Shown piece by piece: positions 1-9,050 of a stretch of DNA of 64,000 bases. Origin of the DNA: Pseudonocardia sp. ICBG1293 (lineage in GTDB: Bacteria > Actinomycetota > Actinomycetes > Mycobacteriales > Pseudonocardiaceae). The notes beneath the pieces are model-generated. The model did no database searches. It was not told the origin of the DNA and worked only from the letters and a program-made list of their open reading frames with translations. Position numbers and translations under genes: made by a program. The stretch spans positions 186,001-250,000 of the forward strand of contig NZ_JAHLEL010000009.1 of assembly GCF_020131355.1 (NCBI RefSeq). Direction: 5' to 3'. The stretch's first letter is position 1. Every line of letters starts with the position of its first letter.

Positions 1-1
1 C

Positions 2-1471
2 GGCGACGGCACCGTGCTCGACGGGGTCTCGGAGGTCGACACCTCCGCGTTGACCGGGGAGCCGGTCCCGGCCCGGACCGGCCCGGGTGACACGGTGCTC
101 GCGGGCACCGTCAACGGCACCGGGGTGCTGCGGGTCCGGGTCTCGCGCGACGCCGCGGACACCGTCGTCGCGGGGGTCGCCGCGCAGGTCGAGCGGGCCG
201 CCGAGACCAAGGCGGGCCGCCAGCTGTTCATCGAGCGCGTCGAGCAGCGCTACTCGGTGCTGGTCGTCGCGGGCACCGTGCTGCTGCTCGCCGTGCCGCT
301 GCTGCTCGGCGCACCGTTCCAGGAGACGCTGCTGCGCGCGATCGTCTTCATGATCGTGGCGTCGCCGTGCGCGATCGTGCTGGCGACGATGCCGCCGCTG
401 CTGGCCGCGGTCGCGGTGTCCGGCCGGCGCGGGACGCTGGTCAAGGACGTCACCGTGCTGGAGGCGCTCGCCGAGGTCGACGCCGTGGTCCTGGACAAGA
501 CCGGCACGCTGACCTCCGGCCGTCCGCAGGTCGTGTCGGTGACCCCGTTCGGGGCCCGCTCGGCCGACGAGCTGCTCGCGCTGGCCGGCGCGGCCGAGGC
601 GGGCAGCGAGCACGTGCTGGGCCGGGCGGTCCGCGCGCACGCGCTGGAGCGCGGCCTGCACCTGCCGCAGGCCGAGGGGTTCACCGCCGTCCCGGGCGAG
701 GGTGTGCGAGCGGTCGTCGGCGGGCGGGAGGTCGCCGTCGGGCGTCCGGAGCTCGCCGGCGACCGCGAGGTCGCCGGGGTCGCCGCGCTGCAGGAGGCGG
801 GCCGCACCGCCGTCGTCGTGCTGGTCGACGGCGAGCCGGCCGGGGTCGTCGGGCTGTCCGACGAGCCGCGGCCGGGTGCCGCGGACGCGCTGGCCGGCCT
901 GCGTCGCGAGGTCGGTGACGAGCCGCAGGTCCTCACCGGTGACGCCGAGCGTCCGGCCCGGGTGCTGGCCGACCGGCTCGGCCTGACCCGGGTGCGGGCC
1001 GGCCTGCTGCCCGACGGCAAGGTCGAGGTCGTCCGTGCCGAGCAGGCCAGGGGGCGCCGGGTCCTCGCCGCGGGCGACGGCATCAACGACGCGCCGCTGC
1101 TCGCCTCGGCCGACGTCGGCCTCGTCGTCTCCGAGGGTGCGGGGGCGCTGTCCCTGGAGGCCGCCGACGGCGTGCTCACCCGCGACCCGCTCGGCTCGCT
1201 GGCTCCGCTGGTCGTGCTGGCCCGCCGTGCGCGGCGGATCGCCAGGGCGAACCTCGCCTTCGCCGCCACGGTGATCGTCGTCCTGGTCGGGTGGGACCTG
1301 CTCGGGACGCTGCCGCTGGTGGTCGGCGTCGCCGGGCACGAGCTGTCCACGGTGCTGGTGTGCCTGAACGGGCTGCGGCTGCTCGTCGTCGCGCGCCGCG
1401 AGGACCGGCGGGCCCGCGGTGTCGCCGTGCCGGGTGTCCCGGCCCCCGGGCGGGAGCGCGTCGGCGTCTGA
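2..1471 (+). CDS. Heavy-metal P1B-type ATPase, C-terminal part (cut by window edge)
   Basis: This is the cytoplasmic and C-terminal part of a metal-exporting P-type ATPase; the 5' end lies outside the window. Visible elements in order are the actuator motif TGEP (about residue 19), a transmembrane SPC metal-binding motif near nt 364, the phosphorylation site DKTGTLT near nt 493 and the hinge GDGINDAP near nt 1075. The last membrane helices end in HELSTVLVCLNGLRLL. SPC together with a C-terminal HExxT helix is the signature of the P1B-4 subgroup (cobalt/iron-type exporters such as mycobacterial CtpD); the substrate is inferred from that. The family norm is HEGG(T/S), so HELST is a small departure. 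Confident on family, less so on metal. Confidence 0.9.
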   Translation, partial: GDGTVLDGVSEVDTSALTGEPVPARTGPGDTVLAGTVNGTGVLRVRVSRDAADTVVAGVAAQVERAAETKAGRQLFIERVEQRYSVLVVAGTVLLLAVPLLLGAPFQETLLRAIVFMIVASPCAIVLATMPPLLAAVAVSGRRGTLVKDVTVLEALAEVDAVVLDKTGTLTSGRPQVVSVTPFGARSADELLALAGAAEAGSEHVLGRAVRAHALERGLHLPQAEGFTAVPGEGVRAVVGGREVAVGRPELAGDREVAGVAALQEAGRTAVVVLVDGEPAGVVGLSDEPRPGAADALAGLRREVGDEPQVLTGDAERPARVLADRLGLTRVRAGLLPDGKVEVVRAEQARGRRVLAAGDGINDAPLLASADVGLVVSEGAGALSLEAADGVLTRDPLGSLAPLVVLARRARRIARANLAFAATVIVVLVGWDLLGTLPLVVGVAGHELSTVLVCLNGLRLLVVARREDRRARGVAVPGVPAPGRERVGV

Positions 1472-1481
1472 CCGGGCGGGG

Positions 1482-2105
1482 TCAGGCCGGGGCGGCGGCC
1501 AGCGCGGCCAGCGCCATCCGGCGCAGCACCGCGGTACGGGCGTCGGCCCCGCGCGGCGACGGCTGCTCGGCCCGTGGTGCGTACGGCGTGGAGTTGAGCA
1601 GTCCGAACACCCCGTGGGCGACGGTGCGGGCCTCGGCCGGGGCGACGTCGGGGTGTGCCCGGCGCAGCGTGTCCACCCAGAGCTCGACGTAGGTGCGCTG
1701 CAGTCGGCGGACGGTGCGGCGCGGCTCCTCGGGCAGGTTCGCCAGGTCGCGGTCCTGCACGACGATCAGCTCCGGCTCGCGGGTCGCGAACGCGACGTGG
1801 AAGTCGACGAGGTCGGCGAGCGCGACACCGGGGTCGTCGTGGTGCACCCGTCGGCGGCCGCCGTCGAGCAGGCGCTCGGAGATGTCGATGAGCAGCTCCG
1901 CCAGCAGGGCCTCCTTGCCGGGGAAGTGCCGGTACAGCGCGGGACCGCTGACGCCGACCGCGGCTCCCAGGTCGGCGATGCTCACCCCGTGGAAGCCGTG
2001 CCGGGCGAACAGCCGTGCCGCCTCGGTGAGGATCTGCTCGCGCCGCGACGGGGCCCCGGACGGCGTGCCCGCGCCGTCCGCGGGGGAGGGGCCTGCTGCG
2101 ACCAT
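1482..2105 (-). CDS. TetR-family regulator, probable controller of the leucine-catabolic operon
   Basis: A 207-residue TetR-type repressor. The N-terminal helix-turn-helix is at about residues 20-67, with EQILTEAARLFARHGFHGVS followed by the recognition-helix region GPALYRHFPGKEALL; the rest is a ligand-binding helical domain. The ATG at 2105 is chosen because a -10 hexamer TACGAT (2117-2112, minus strand) ends 6 nt upstream, which implies a leaderless mRNA. The palindrome GTTAAC-N4-GTTAAC lies over the expected -35 region, so autorepression is likely. The same palindrome type precedes accD1, which suggests this protein senses an acyl-CoA of leucine degradation; that role is inferred. Confidence 0.9.
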   Translation of the reverse strand: MVAAGPSPADGAGTPSGAPSRREQILTEAARLFARHGFHGVSIADLGAAVGVSGPALYRHFPGKEALLAELLIDISERLLDGGRRRVHHDDPGVALADLVDFHVAFATREPELIVVQDRDLANLPEEPRRTVRRLQRTYVELWVDTLRRAHPDVAPAEARTVAHGVFGLLNSTPYAPRAEQPSPRGADARTAVLRRMALAALAAAPA

Positions 2106-2111
2106 CCGGCG

Positions 2112-2117
2112 ATCGTA
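2112..2117 (-). promoter_or_regulatory. -10 element of the TetR gene (leaderless)
   Basis: Read on the minus strand this is TACGAT, six bases before the ATG at 2105. Transcription would therefore begin at or next to the start codon. Confidence 0.5.
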
Positions 2118-2126
2118 GCGCCGTCG

Positions 2127-2142
2127 GTTAACGACTGTTAAC
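2127..2142. promoter_or_regulatory. Palindromic operator GTTAAC-N4-GTTAAC
   Basis: A 16-bp inverted repeat, GTTAACGACTGTTAAC, lies between the TetR gene and the histidine kinase gene. It covers the expected -35 region of the TetR promoter. The layout of two 6-bp arms and a 4-bp spacer recurs twice upstream of accD1 (5320-5335 and 5338-5353), so it is probably the binding site of this TetR protein. Confidence 0.65.
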
Positions 2143-2186
2143 AGGCCCGTGCGGTCCGTCTCAGGATCCGCACAGGTCCGCGGCGA

Positions 2187-2192
2187 TACCCT
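2187..2192 (+). promoter_or_regulatory. -10 element of the histidine kinase gene (leaderless)
   Basis: TACCCT stands seven bases before the GTG at 2200. The response-regulator gene on the opposite strand has the identical hexamer at the same distance, which suggests both genes use the same promoter class. Confidence 0.5.
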
Positions 2193-2199
2193 CGTGGGC

Positions 2200-4569
2200 G
2201 TGATGAGGACCCTGCGCCGGATGCGCGAGCGTCTCGGCGTGCGCGCCGCCTCCGCCCTCGCGGCGGCGACGGCGGTCGCGATGGTGCTCGTCGTCGCCGG
2301 TGTGTCGCTGGTCCTGATCCTGGAGAACCAGCTCAAGCGCAACACCGAGGAGGCGCTGCTGGCCAACGCCCAGCAGGTCGCCGAGCGGATCCAGGCCAAC
2401 TTCGCCGAGCGCCGCCCCGGTGATCCCGCCAAGGAGAACGCGGTGGTCACCACCGCCCGGCGGACCGACATGGTCCAGGTCGTCACGGCCTGGAGCGACC
2501 GGACCGGGGCCCCGGACGACCGCGTCGGGTCGCACGGCGACGGCCGCAACATCGAGGTGTTCGCGTCCTCCGAGCCGCTGGACGGCCGCCCCCAGCTGGT
2601 GGGCTGGGTCCTCGCGCCGCACGAGACGCGGTCCCAGATGGACGTGCCGGTCACCTACCACGACGCGGGTGGCCCCGATCCCGAGTCCCGGCCCGGTCCG
2701 CTGGAGACCGAGAACATGATGGTCGTCGGTCTCGGTGTGCGCGCCTTCGACCGGCCGATCACGATCTACTCGGCCCAGTCGACCGACCAGATGCACCGGG
2801 CCGTGGACCTGGTCACCTGGCTCGTCGCGGGCGGTGTGCCGCTGCTGGTGCTGGTCGCGGGGGGCTTCACCTACCTGTTCGCCGGCCGCGCGCTGCGCCC
2901 GGTGGAGGACATGCGGTCCCGGGTCGCCGGGATGGGCGACAAGGACCTCTCCCAGCGCGTCGACGAGCCCGTCGCCCGGGACGAGGTCGGCCGCCTCGCC
3001 CGCACCATGAACCAGATGCTCGGGCGCATCGAGTCGTCCCAGACCACCCAGCGCCGCTTCGTCGCCGACGCCAGCCACGAGCTGCGCAGCCCGCTCGCGA
3101 CGGTCTCCACCGGCCTGGAGCTGCTCGGCTCCGGCATGCCGGAGGCGTCCGCGGACCGGGCGACGGTCGACGTGCTGCGCGGGGAGGCCTCCCGGCTGAC
3201 CGGGCTGGTCGAGAACCTGCTGTTCCTCGCCCGCGCCGACGAGCGCGGTATCGCGCCGCGCCGCGAGGAGGTCGACCTCGACGAGATCGCCGACGCCGAG
3301 CGGGAGCGCCCGTCCGCCGACGCCGCCGTCGTGGTCCGCGTCAACAGCGAGCCCGTCCGGGTGGTCGGCGACCGTGGTCAGCTGGTCCGGGTGCTGCGCA
3401 ACCTGGTCGACAACGCCAAGCGGCACGCGTCGTCGACGGTCGCGGTGTCGGTCCGGGTGGAGGACGGCGTCGCGGTGATCGAGGTCGACGACGACGGCAA
3501 CGGGGTCCCGGAGGCCGACCGCGCGCGCGTCTTCGAGCGCTTCGTGCGGCTCGACGAGGCCCGCTCCCGCGGCGACGGCGGCTCCGGGCTCGGTCTCGCG
3601 ATCGTGGCCGAGCTGGTCGCGGCGCACGGTGGCACGGTGGAGGCGACCTCGTCGCCGGAGCTGGGCGGGGCGCGGTTCCGGGTCACCGTTCCCGCGACGA
3701 CGGCGCCGCTGTCCGAGGAGGAGACCTCCGAGCCGGTCGAGGCCGCCCCGGCCGACGCCGGGACGACCGAGGAGCCGGCGCCGGAGCTGTACGACGACCG
3801 CCCGTCCGGTCCCCTTCCCCGGGTCGCCGCGCGGCCGCGGTGGGCGCGGGACGCGGAGCCCGGTGACGTCGGCCCGGACGCCTGGCTGGGTCAGGGCGTG
3901 GACGACGAGGCCGCCCCGGAGGTGCCGGAGTACGCCGTGACGCAGAACGGCGCGGTGCGCAACGGCGGCGGCAACGGCGCGGCACGGAACGGGGCGGCGC
4001 AGAACGGGGCGGCGCAGAACGGGACGGCCCAGAACGGGACGGCCCAGAACGGGACGGCGCGCGACGAGGCGCGCACCGGCGCGGGGCGCCCGGTCATGGG
4101 TGCCGGGGCGGTTCCGGAGGAACCGGCCCGCCCGGTCCCGGCCCGCCCCGCGCCGGCGGGCGCGTCGTCGCGCGGTGCCTCCGGCCCGGATGGCATGATG
4201 CGCACGCCCGGTGACCCGGCCGTCACCCACGGCTCGGGCACGGATGGTCGGACCGCGGACAGCGCACCGGGGCCGACCCCACCCGCCCCGGAGGACGATG
4301 TGTCCGCACCGCCCGCCCCGGCTCGTCCCGACCCGCCGACCGGGCCGCTGCCGATCCGGCCGAACACCGTCGGCAGCCCGTTCGACGAGAACGCCACCCG
4401 GCCGCTGCCGGTGGTCGCGCCGCGTACGCAGCCGGGCCGCGCCGGCACCGCCGTCGCCCCGCGGGAGGCCGCCCGTGGTGCCCGGGACACCGGCCGCGAG
4501 CCCGCCGGGACCGGGCGTGAGCCGGTCCGCACGCCGTCGCCGCGGCGCCCGTTCGACCGTCGTCGCTGA
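2200..4569 (+). CDS. Sensor histidine kinase with long Pro/Ala-rich repeat tail
   Basis: A membrane sensor kinase of about 789 residues. TM1 is at about residues 19-42, followed by an extracytoplasmic sensor region, TM2 at about 207-229, HAMP, the phospho-acceptor box ASHELRSPLATV (His about 293), the N-box LRNLVDNAKRH (about 400), the G1 box DDDGNGVPE and the G2 box GSGLGLAIV (about 460). The kinase core ends near residue 500. A further 290 residues are low complexity, including tandem NGAAQNG/NGTAQNG units (nt about 3943-4056). Start GTG 2200 is favoured over the upstream GTG 2149 because a -10 TACCCT lies seven bases before it. The gene is convergent with the response regulator 15 bp downstream, its likely partner. 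Confidence 0.88.
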   Translation: MMRTLRRMRERLGVRAASALAAATAVAMVLVVAGVSLVLILENQLKRNTEEALLANAQQVAERIQANFAERRPGDPAKENAVVTTARRTDMVQVVTAWSDRTGAPDDRVGSHGDGRNIEVFASSEPLDGRPQLVGWVLAPHETRSQMDVPVTYHDAGGPDPESRPGPLETENMMVVGLGVRAFDRPITIYSAQSTDQMHRAVDLVTWLVAGGVPLLVLVAGGFTYLFAGRALRPVEDMRSRVAGMGDKDLSQRVDEPVARDEVGRLARTMNQMLGRIESSQTTQRRFVADASHELRSPLATVSTGLELLGSGMPEASADRATVDVLRGEASRLTGLVENLLFLARADERGIAPRREEVDLDEIADAERERPSADAAVVVRVNSEPVRVVGDRGQLVRVLRNLVDNAKRHASSTVAVSVRVEDGVAVIEVDDDGNGVPEADRARVFERFVRLDEARSRGDGGSGLGLAIVAELVAAHGGTVEATSSPELGGARFRVTVPATTAPLSEEETSEPVEAAPADAGTTEEPAPELYDDRPSGPLPRVAARPRWARDAEPGDVGPDAWLGQGVDDEAAPEVPEYAVTQNGAVRNGGGNGAARNGAAQNGAAQNGTAQNGTAQNGTARDEARTGAGRPVMGAGAVPEEPARPVPARPAPAGASSRGASGPDGMMRTPGDPAVTHGSGTDGRTADSAPGPTPPAPEDDVSAPPAPARPDPPTGPLPIRPNTVGSPFDENATRPLPVVAPRTQPGRAGTAVAPREAARGARDTGREPAGTGREPVRTPSPRRPFDRRR

Positions 4570-4584
4570 GCGGGCCCCCGCCGG

Positions 4585-5274
4585 TCAGCGGGGTGGCGCG
4601 GCCGCGGGCTCGGACATCCGGTAGCCCACGCCGCGCAGCGTCTCGATGCTGTGGGTGCCGAACGGCGCGTCGATCTTGCGGCGCAGGTAGCCGACGTAGA
4701 CCTCGACGACGTTGACCTCGCCGTCGTAGTGCGCGTCCCACACCGAGCGCAGGATGTCGGTCTTGGTCACGACCTGCCCGGTGTTCTGCATCAGGTGTTC
4801 GAGCACGCCGAACTCCCGCGGGGTCAGCGGGATCTCGGTCTCGCCGCGGTGCACCCGGTGCGTGCCCGGGTCCAGCGTGAGGTCCCCGACCCGCAACACG
4901 GTGGGCGCGGCCTCCCCGGCCCGGCGCAGCAGCGCCCGCAGCCGTGCCTGCAGCACGACGAAGGAGAACGGCTTGGTCAGGTAGTCGTCGGCGCCGAGGT
5001 CGAAGGCGTCGGCCTCGTCGTACTCGCCGTCCTTGGCGGTCAGCATGAGCACCGGCGTCCAGACCCCGCGGTCGCGCAGGTGCTGCAGGATCCGGTAGCC
5101 GGACAGTCCCGGCAGCATGATGTCGAGGATGACGACGTCGTGCCGCCCGGACAGCGCGAGCTGCAGCCCGGTGGGGCCGTCGTGCGCGACCTCGACCTCG
5201 TGCCCCTCCCCGGTCAGGCCCCGGCGGACCAGCTCGGCGAGCGGCTTCTCGTCCTCGACCAGCAGCAGGCGCAC
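4585..5274 (-). CDS. OmpR-family response regulator
   Basis: A 229-residue two-component regulator. The receiver domain has acidic E7/D8, phospho-acceptor D51 (VILDIMLPG), T79 and K101 (YLTKPF). A winged-helix DNA-binding domain occupies about residues 127-225 and ends in the OmpR-type YVGYLRRKID...RGVGYRM. Start GTG 5274 begins exactly at the receiver beta-1 strand. A purine-rich GGGAGG sits too close to act as a normal ribosome site, but a -10 TACCCT seven bases upstream argues for a leaderless start. It is convergent with the histidine kinase at 2200-4569, an uncommon arrangement for a cognate pair, and divergent from accD1. Confidence 0.92.
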   Translation of the reverse strand: MRLLLVEDEKPLAELVRRGLTGEGHEVEVAHDGPTGLQLALSGRHDVVILDIMLPGLSGYRILQHLRDRGVWTPVLMLTAKDGEYDEADAFDLGADDYLTKPFSFVVLQARLRALLRRAGEAAPTVLRVGDLTLDPGTHRVHRGETEIPLTPREFGVLEHLMQNTGQVVTKTDILRSVWDAHYDGEVNVVEVYVGYLRRKIDAPFGTHSIETLRGVGYRMSEPAAAPPR

Positions 5275-5281
5275 GCCTCCC

Positions 5282-5287
5282 AGGGTA
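5282..5287 (-). promoter_or_regulatory. -10 element of the response regulator gene (leaderless)
   Basis: Read on the minus strand this is TACCCT, seven bases before GTG 5274. It lies about 30 bp from the GTTAAC operator pair, so that regulator could also affect this promoter. Confidence 0.45.
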
Positions 5288-5319
5288 GTGGTCGCCGTCG
5301 CCCGCTCTGGACGACGCGT

Positions 5320-5335
5320 GTTAACAACCGCTAAC
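5320..5335. promoter_or_regulatory. Operator copy 1 upstream of accD1 (GTTAAC-N4-GCTAAC)
   Basis: GTTAACAACCGCTAAC has the same 6-4-6 layout as the palindrome before the TetR gene, with one mismatch between arms. It lies in the divergent region between the response regulator and accD1. Confidence 0.6.
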
Positions 5336-5337
5336 CT

Positions 5338-5353
5338 GTTAATGCTCATTAAC
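5338..5353. promoter_or_regulatory. Operator copy 2 upstream of accD1 (GTTAAT-N4-ATTAAC)
   Basis: GTTAATGCTCATTAAC is a perfect 6-4-6 inverted repeat whose centre is 18 bp from copy 1. It ends 23 bp before the accD1 start. Two sites in tandem fit cooperative binding by a TetR-type dimer. Confidence 0.6.
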
Positions 5354-5376
5354 ACCCTGACCCCCCGGAGGTCCCG

Positions 5377-6966
5377 ATGACGGCACCGCAGGCCCCACCC
5401 GCGCCGGCCCCGGGGCTCGGCACGGCGGTGGACCCGGCCGACCCGCGCGCCGTGGAGAACGACGCCGCGCACCGCGCACTGGTCGCCGACCTGCACGCGC
5501 AGCTCGGCCGCACGCGCCTCGGCGGGCCGGAGAGGTCGCGGGCCCGGCACGTCGAGCGGGGCAAGCTGCTGCCCCGGGACCGGGTGGACGCACTGGTGGA
5601 CCCGTCGTCGCCGTTCCTGGAGCTGTCCCCGATGGCCGCCCACGGGATGTACGACGACCAGGCCCCCGGCGCCGGGATGATCACCGGTGTCGGCCGGGTC
5701 GCCGGGCGCGAGGTCGTCGTCGTCGCGAACGACGCGACGGTCAAGGGCGGCACCTACTACCCGATGACGGTCAAGAAGCACCTGCGCGCGCAGGAGGTGG
5801 CGCTGCACAACCGGCTGCCCTGCGTGTACCTGGTCGACTCCGGCGGGGCGTTCCTGCCCGCCCAGGACGACGTGTTCCCCGACCGCGAGCACTTCGGCCG
5901 GATCTTCTACAACCAGGCGCAGATGTCCGGCCGGGGCATCCCGCAGATCGCCGCCGTCCTCGGCTCGTGCACCGCGGGCGGGGCGTACGTGCCGGCGATG
6001 AGCGACGAGGCCGTGATCGTCCGCAACCAGGGCACGATCTTCCTGGGCGGCCCGCCGCTGGTGAAGGCCGCGACCGGCGAGGTCGTCACCGCCGAGGAGC
6101 TGGGCGGCGGGGACCTGCACGCGAAGGTCTCCGGCGTCACCGACCACCTCGCCGCCGACGACGCCGACGCCCTCGCCCGGGTCCGCGCGATCGTCGCGAC
6201 GCTCGGCCCGCGCGCCCCCCGCCCGTGGGACGTGCACCCCACCGAGGAGCCCGCCGTCGACCCCGCCGGGCTCTACGGCGCGGTGCCGACCGACACCCGC
6301 ACCCCCTACGACGTCCGCGAGGTCGTCGCCCGGGTCGTCGACGGCTCCCGGTTCGCCGAGTTCAAGTCCGAGTACGGCACCACCCTGGTCACCGGGTTCG
6401 CCCGGATCCACGGCCACCCGGTCGGGATCGTCGCCAACAACGGGATCCTGTTCTCCGAGTCCGCGACCAAGGGCGCGCACTTCGTCGAGCTCTGCGACCA
6501 GCGCGGCATCCCGCTGGTGTTCCTGCAGAACATCTCCGGGTTCATGGTCGGCCGCGAGTACGAGGCCGGTGGCATCGCCCGCAACGGCGCGAAGATGGTC
6601 ACCGCGGTGGCCTCCACCCGGGTGCCGAAGCTGACCGTCGTCATCGGCGGCTCGTTCGGCGCCGGGAACTACGCCATGTGCGGGCGGGCGTACTCGCCCC
6701 GGTTCCTGTTCATGTGGCCGAACGCCCGCATCTCGGTGATGGGCGGCGAGCAGGCCGCCACCGTGCTCGGCACGGTCGGCAACGCCGACCCGGACGCGAT
6801 CCGCGCCCAGTACGAGACCCAGGGCCACCCCTACTACTCCACCGCCCGGCTGTGGGACGACGGCGTCATCGACCCCGCCGACACCCGCACCGTGCTCGGG
6901 CTGTCCCTGTCCGTCGCCGCCCACGCGCCCCTGGCCGACCCGGCCTTCGGCGTCTTCCGGATGTGA
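5377..6966 (+). CDS. accD1: Methylcrotonyl-CoA carboxylase, carboxyltransferase (beta) subunit
   Basis: The 529-residue carboxyltransferase subunit of a biotin-dependent acyl-CoA carboxylase, carboxylating 3-methylcrotonyl-CoA in leucine breakdown. The two crotonase-fold halves are visible: [14 protein letters not shown] with [13 protein letters not shown] in the N half, and [11 protein letters not shown] with [19 protein letters not shown] and MGGEQAA in the C half. The YSPRF-type C half and the [17 protein letters not shown] segment are typical of methylcrotonyl rather than propionyl or acetyl enzymes. GGAGG precedes ATG 5377. It is first in an operon with the alpha subunit (8-bp gap) and an acyl-CoA dehydrogenase, and follows two palindromic operators. 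Confidence 0.93.
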   Translation: MTAPQAPPAPAPGLGTAVDPADPRAVENDAAHRALVADLHAQLGRTRLGGPERSRARHVERGKLLPRDRVDALVDPSSPFLELSPMAAHGMYDDQAPGAGMITGVGRVAGREVVVVANDATVKGGTYYPMTVKKHLRAQEVALHNRLPCVYLVDSGGAFLPAQDDVFPDREHFGRIFYNQAQMSGRGIPQIAAVLGSCTAGGAYVPAMSDEAVIVRNQGTIFLGGPPLVKAATGEVVTAEELGGGDLHAKVSGVTDHLAADDADALARVRAIVATLGPRAPRPWDVHPTEEPAVDPAGLYGAVPTDTRTPYDVREVVARVVDGSRFAEFKSEYGTTLVTGFARIHGHPVGIVANNGILFSESATKGAHFVELCDQRGIPLVFLQNISGFMVGREYEAGGIARNGAKMVTAVASTRVPKLTVVIGGSFGAGNYAMCGRAYSPRFLFMWPNARISVMGGEQAATVLGTVGNADPDAIRAQYETQGHPYYSTARLWDDGVIDPADTRTVLGLSLSVAAHAPLADPAFGVFRM

Positions 6967-6974
6967 GGCCCCCC

Positions 6975-9050
6975 ATGGGATCGGCACTGTTCGACACCGT
7001 CCTGGTCGCGAACCGCGGCGAGATCGCGGTCCGCGTCATCCGCACCCTGCGCTCGCTGGGCGTCCGGTCGGTCGCCGTGTACTCCGACGCCGACGCCGCG
7101 GCCCCGCACGTCCGCGCCGCCGACGAGGCCGTCCGGATCGGCCCGGCCGCCGCGGGCGAGTCCTACCTGTCGGTGGAGAACGTGATCGCCGCCGCCCGGG
7201 CGACCGGTGCGCAGGCGATCCACCCCGGCTACGGCTTCCTGTCCGAGAACACCGCGTTCGCCGCCGCCTGCGAACAGGCGGGGATCGCCTTCGTGGGGCC
7301 GCCGTCGTCGGCGATCGAGGCGATGGGCGACAAGATCCGCGCCAAGCAGACCGTCGCGAAGGCCGGGGTCCCGGTCGTGCCCGGGTCCGACGGCTCCGGC
7401 CTCACCGACGACGACCTGGCCGCCGTCGTCGCCGACATCGGGTACCCGGTGCTGCTCAAGCCGTCGGCCGGCGGCGGCGGCAAGGGCATGCGCGAGGTCC
7501 ACTCCCCGGAGCAGCTGGCCGACGCGATCGCCGGTGCGCGCCGCGAAGCCCGCGGTTCCTTCGGCGACGACACCCTGCTCGCCGAGCGGCTGGTCACCAC
7601 GCCGCGGCACATCGAGATCCAGGTGATGGCCGACGCGCACGGCACCGTCGTGCACCTCGGCGAGCGCGAGTGCTCGCTGCAGCGCCGCCACCAGAAGATC
7701 ATCGAGGAGGCACCCTCGGCTCTGCTCACCCCCGCGCAGCGCACCGAGATGGGCCGCGCCGCCTGCGAGGCCGCCCGCAGCGTCGGCTACACCGGCGCCG
7801 GCACCGTCGAGTTCATCGTGAGCTCGGACCGTCCCGACGAGTTCTTCTTCCTGGAGATGAACACCCGGCTGCAGGTCGAGCACCCGGTCACCGAGGAGGT
7901 CACCGGCCTGGACCTGGTCGAGCTGCAGCTGCGCGTCGCCGCGGGGGAGCCGCTGCCGATCACCCAGGACGACGTGGCGCTCACCGGGCACGCGGTGGAG
8001 GCCCGGGTGTACGCCGAGGCCGCCGCCGTCTCCGGTGACGCGCTCACCTTCCTCCCGTCCGGCGGACCGGTGCTGGACTGGACCCCGCCGCCCGGCGTGC
8101 GGGTCGACGCCGGGATCGAGACCGGCACCGTGGTCGGGTCGGACTACGACCCGATGCTGGCCAAGGTCATCGCCCACGGCGCCACCCGTGACGAGGCGCT
8201 GCGCCGGCTCGACGCCGCGCTGCGCGACACGGTGCTGCTCGGGCTCGACTCCAACATCGGGTTCCTGCGGGCCCTGCTCGCCGACGACGACGTCCGCGCC
8301 GGGCGCCTCGACACCGGGCTGATCGCCCGCCGCGGCGCCGCACTGGTCGACGACACGGTGCCCGCCGACGTCCTCGGTGCCGTCGCCGGTCTCGGGCTGC
8401 TGCGCCGGGAGCCGGCCGGGCCCGTGGTGGACCCCTTCGACATCCCCGGTGGCTGGCGGGTCGGGGAGCCCGCCTGGACGGTGACCCGCCTGGTCACCGG
8501 AGGCGCCGAGGGCGTCGTCGAGGTGCGCGCCCGCGGCCGGGCGGCAGGGTTCGACCTCGCGCTGCCCGCCGCCGCTGGAGCGGCGGACGCGGAGGACACC
8601 GCCGTGCCGGCGTCGGCGGCACCCGCAGCGGCCGCCGCCCGGTGCCGCACCGCCGCCGTCGCACCGGGGGTCGTGGAGCACACCCAGGACGGGCGCACCC
8701 GCCGGTGCGCCGTCGCCGAGGGCGCCGACGGGGTCGTCTGGATCGGCCGTGACGGGCACGCCTGGGGCGTGCGCGAGCAGGCACCGACGGAGGCCGCCGC
8801 GGCCGCCGGCGGTGCGGGCGGACCGGTCGTCTCGCCGATGCCGGGAACGGTGACCGTCGTGGAGGTCGCCGACGGGGACGCCGTCGCCGCGGGTCAGAAG
8901 CTGGTCGTCGTCGAGGCCATGAAGATGGAACACGTGCTCACCGCCCCCGTCGACGGGACGGTGCGCGAGCTGAGGGCCCGGGCCGGAGCCACCGTCGCCA
9001 AGGACGCGGTGCTGCTCGTGGTCGAGCCCGTATCGGAGGAGCAGCCATGA
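6975..9050 (+). CDS. accA1: Methylcrotonyl-CoA carboxylase, biotin carboxylase/biotin carrier (alpha) subunit
   Basis: A 691-residue subunit that carboxylates its own biotin with ATP and bicarbonate and delivers it to AccD1. The biotin carboxylase part fills about residues 1-450, with [16 protein letters not shown] at the start, the ATP-grasp loop [10 protein letters not shown] and the active-site [15 protein letters not shown]. An Ala/Pro-rich linker leads to the C-terminal carrier domain with VVEAMKMEH, whose biotinylated lysine is K650. The ATG at 6975 lies just after the accD1 stop. Its 3' end overlaps the dehydrogenase start as ATGA, showing translational coupling. Confidence 0.93.
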   Translation: MGSALFDTVLVANRGEIAVRVIRTLRSLGVRSVAVYSDADAAAPHVRAADEAVRIGPAAAGESYLSVENVIAAARATGAQAIHPGYGFLSENTAFAAACEQAGIAFVGPPSSAIEAMGDKIRAKQTVAKAGVPVVPGSDGSGLTDDDLAAVVADIGYPVLLKPSAGGGGKGMREVHSPEQLADAIAGARREARGSFGDDTLLAERLVTTPRHIEIQVMADAHGTVVHLGERECSLQRRHQKIIEEAPSALLTPAQRTEMGRAACEAARSVGYTGAGTVEFIVSSDRPDEFFFLEMNTRLQVEHPVTEEVTGLDLVELQLRVAAGEPLPITQDDVALTGHAVEARVYAEAAAVSGDALTFLPSGGPVLDWTPPPGVRVDAGIETGTVVGSDYDPMLAKVIAHGATRDEALRRLDAALRDTVLLGLDSNIGFLRALLADDDVRAGRLDTGLIARRGAALVDDTVPADVLGAVAGLGLLRREPAGPVVDPFDIPGGWRVGEPAWTVTRLVTGGAEGVVEVRARGRAAGFDLALPAAAGAADAEDTAVPASAAPAAAAARCRTAAVAPGVVEHTQDGRTRRCAVAEGADGVVWIGRDGHAWGVREQAPTEAAAAAGGAGGPVVSPMPGTVTVVEVADGDAVAAGQKLVVVEAMKMEHVLTAPVDGTVRELRARAGATVAKDAVLLVVEPVSEEQP

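Noticed and set aside
5967..6974. Long upstream extension of the accA1 frame (to 1027 codons)
   Set aside because: The extension lies over accD1 in another frame, is Arg/Pro-rich, and the biotin carboxylase fold begins precisely after ATG 6975.
7792..9014. Possible CRISPR-like or tandem arrays in GC-rich coding DNA
   Set aside because: Repeated GCC/GCG triplets are Ala codons in a linker; there are no regularly spaced direct repeats with unique spacers anywhere in the window.
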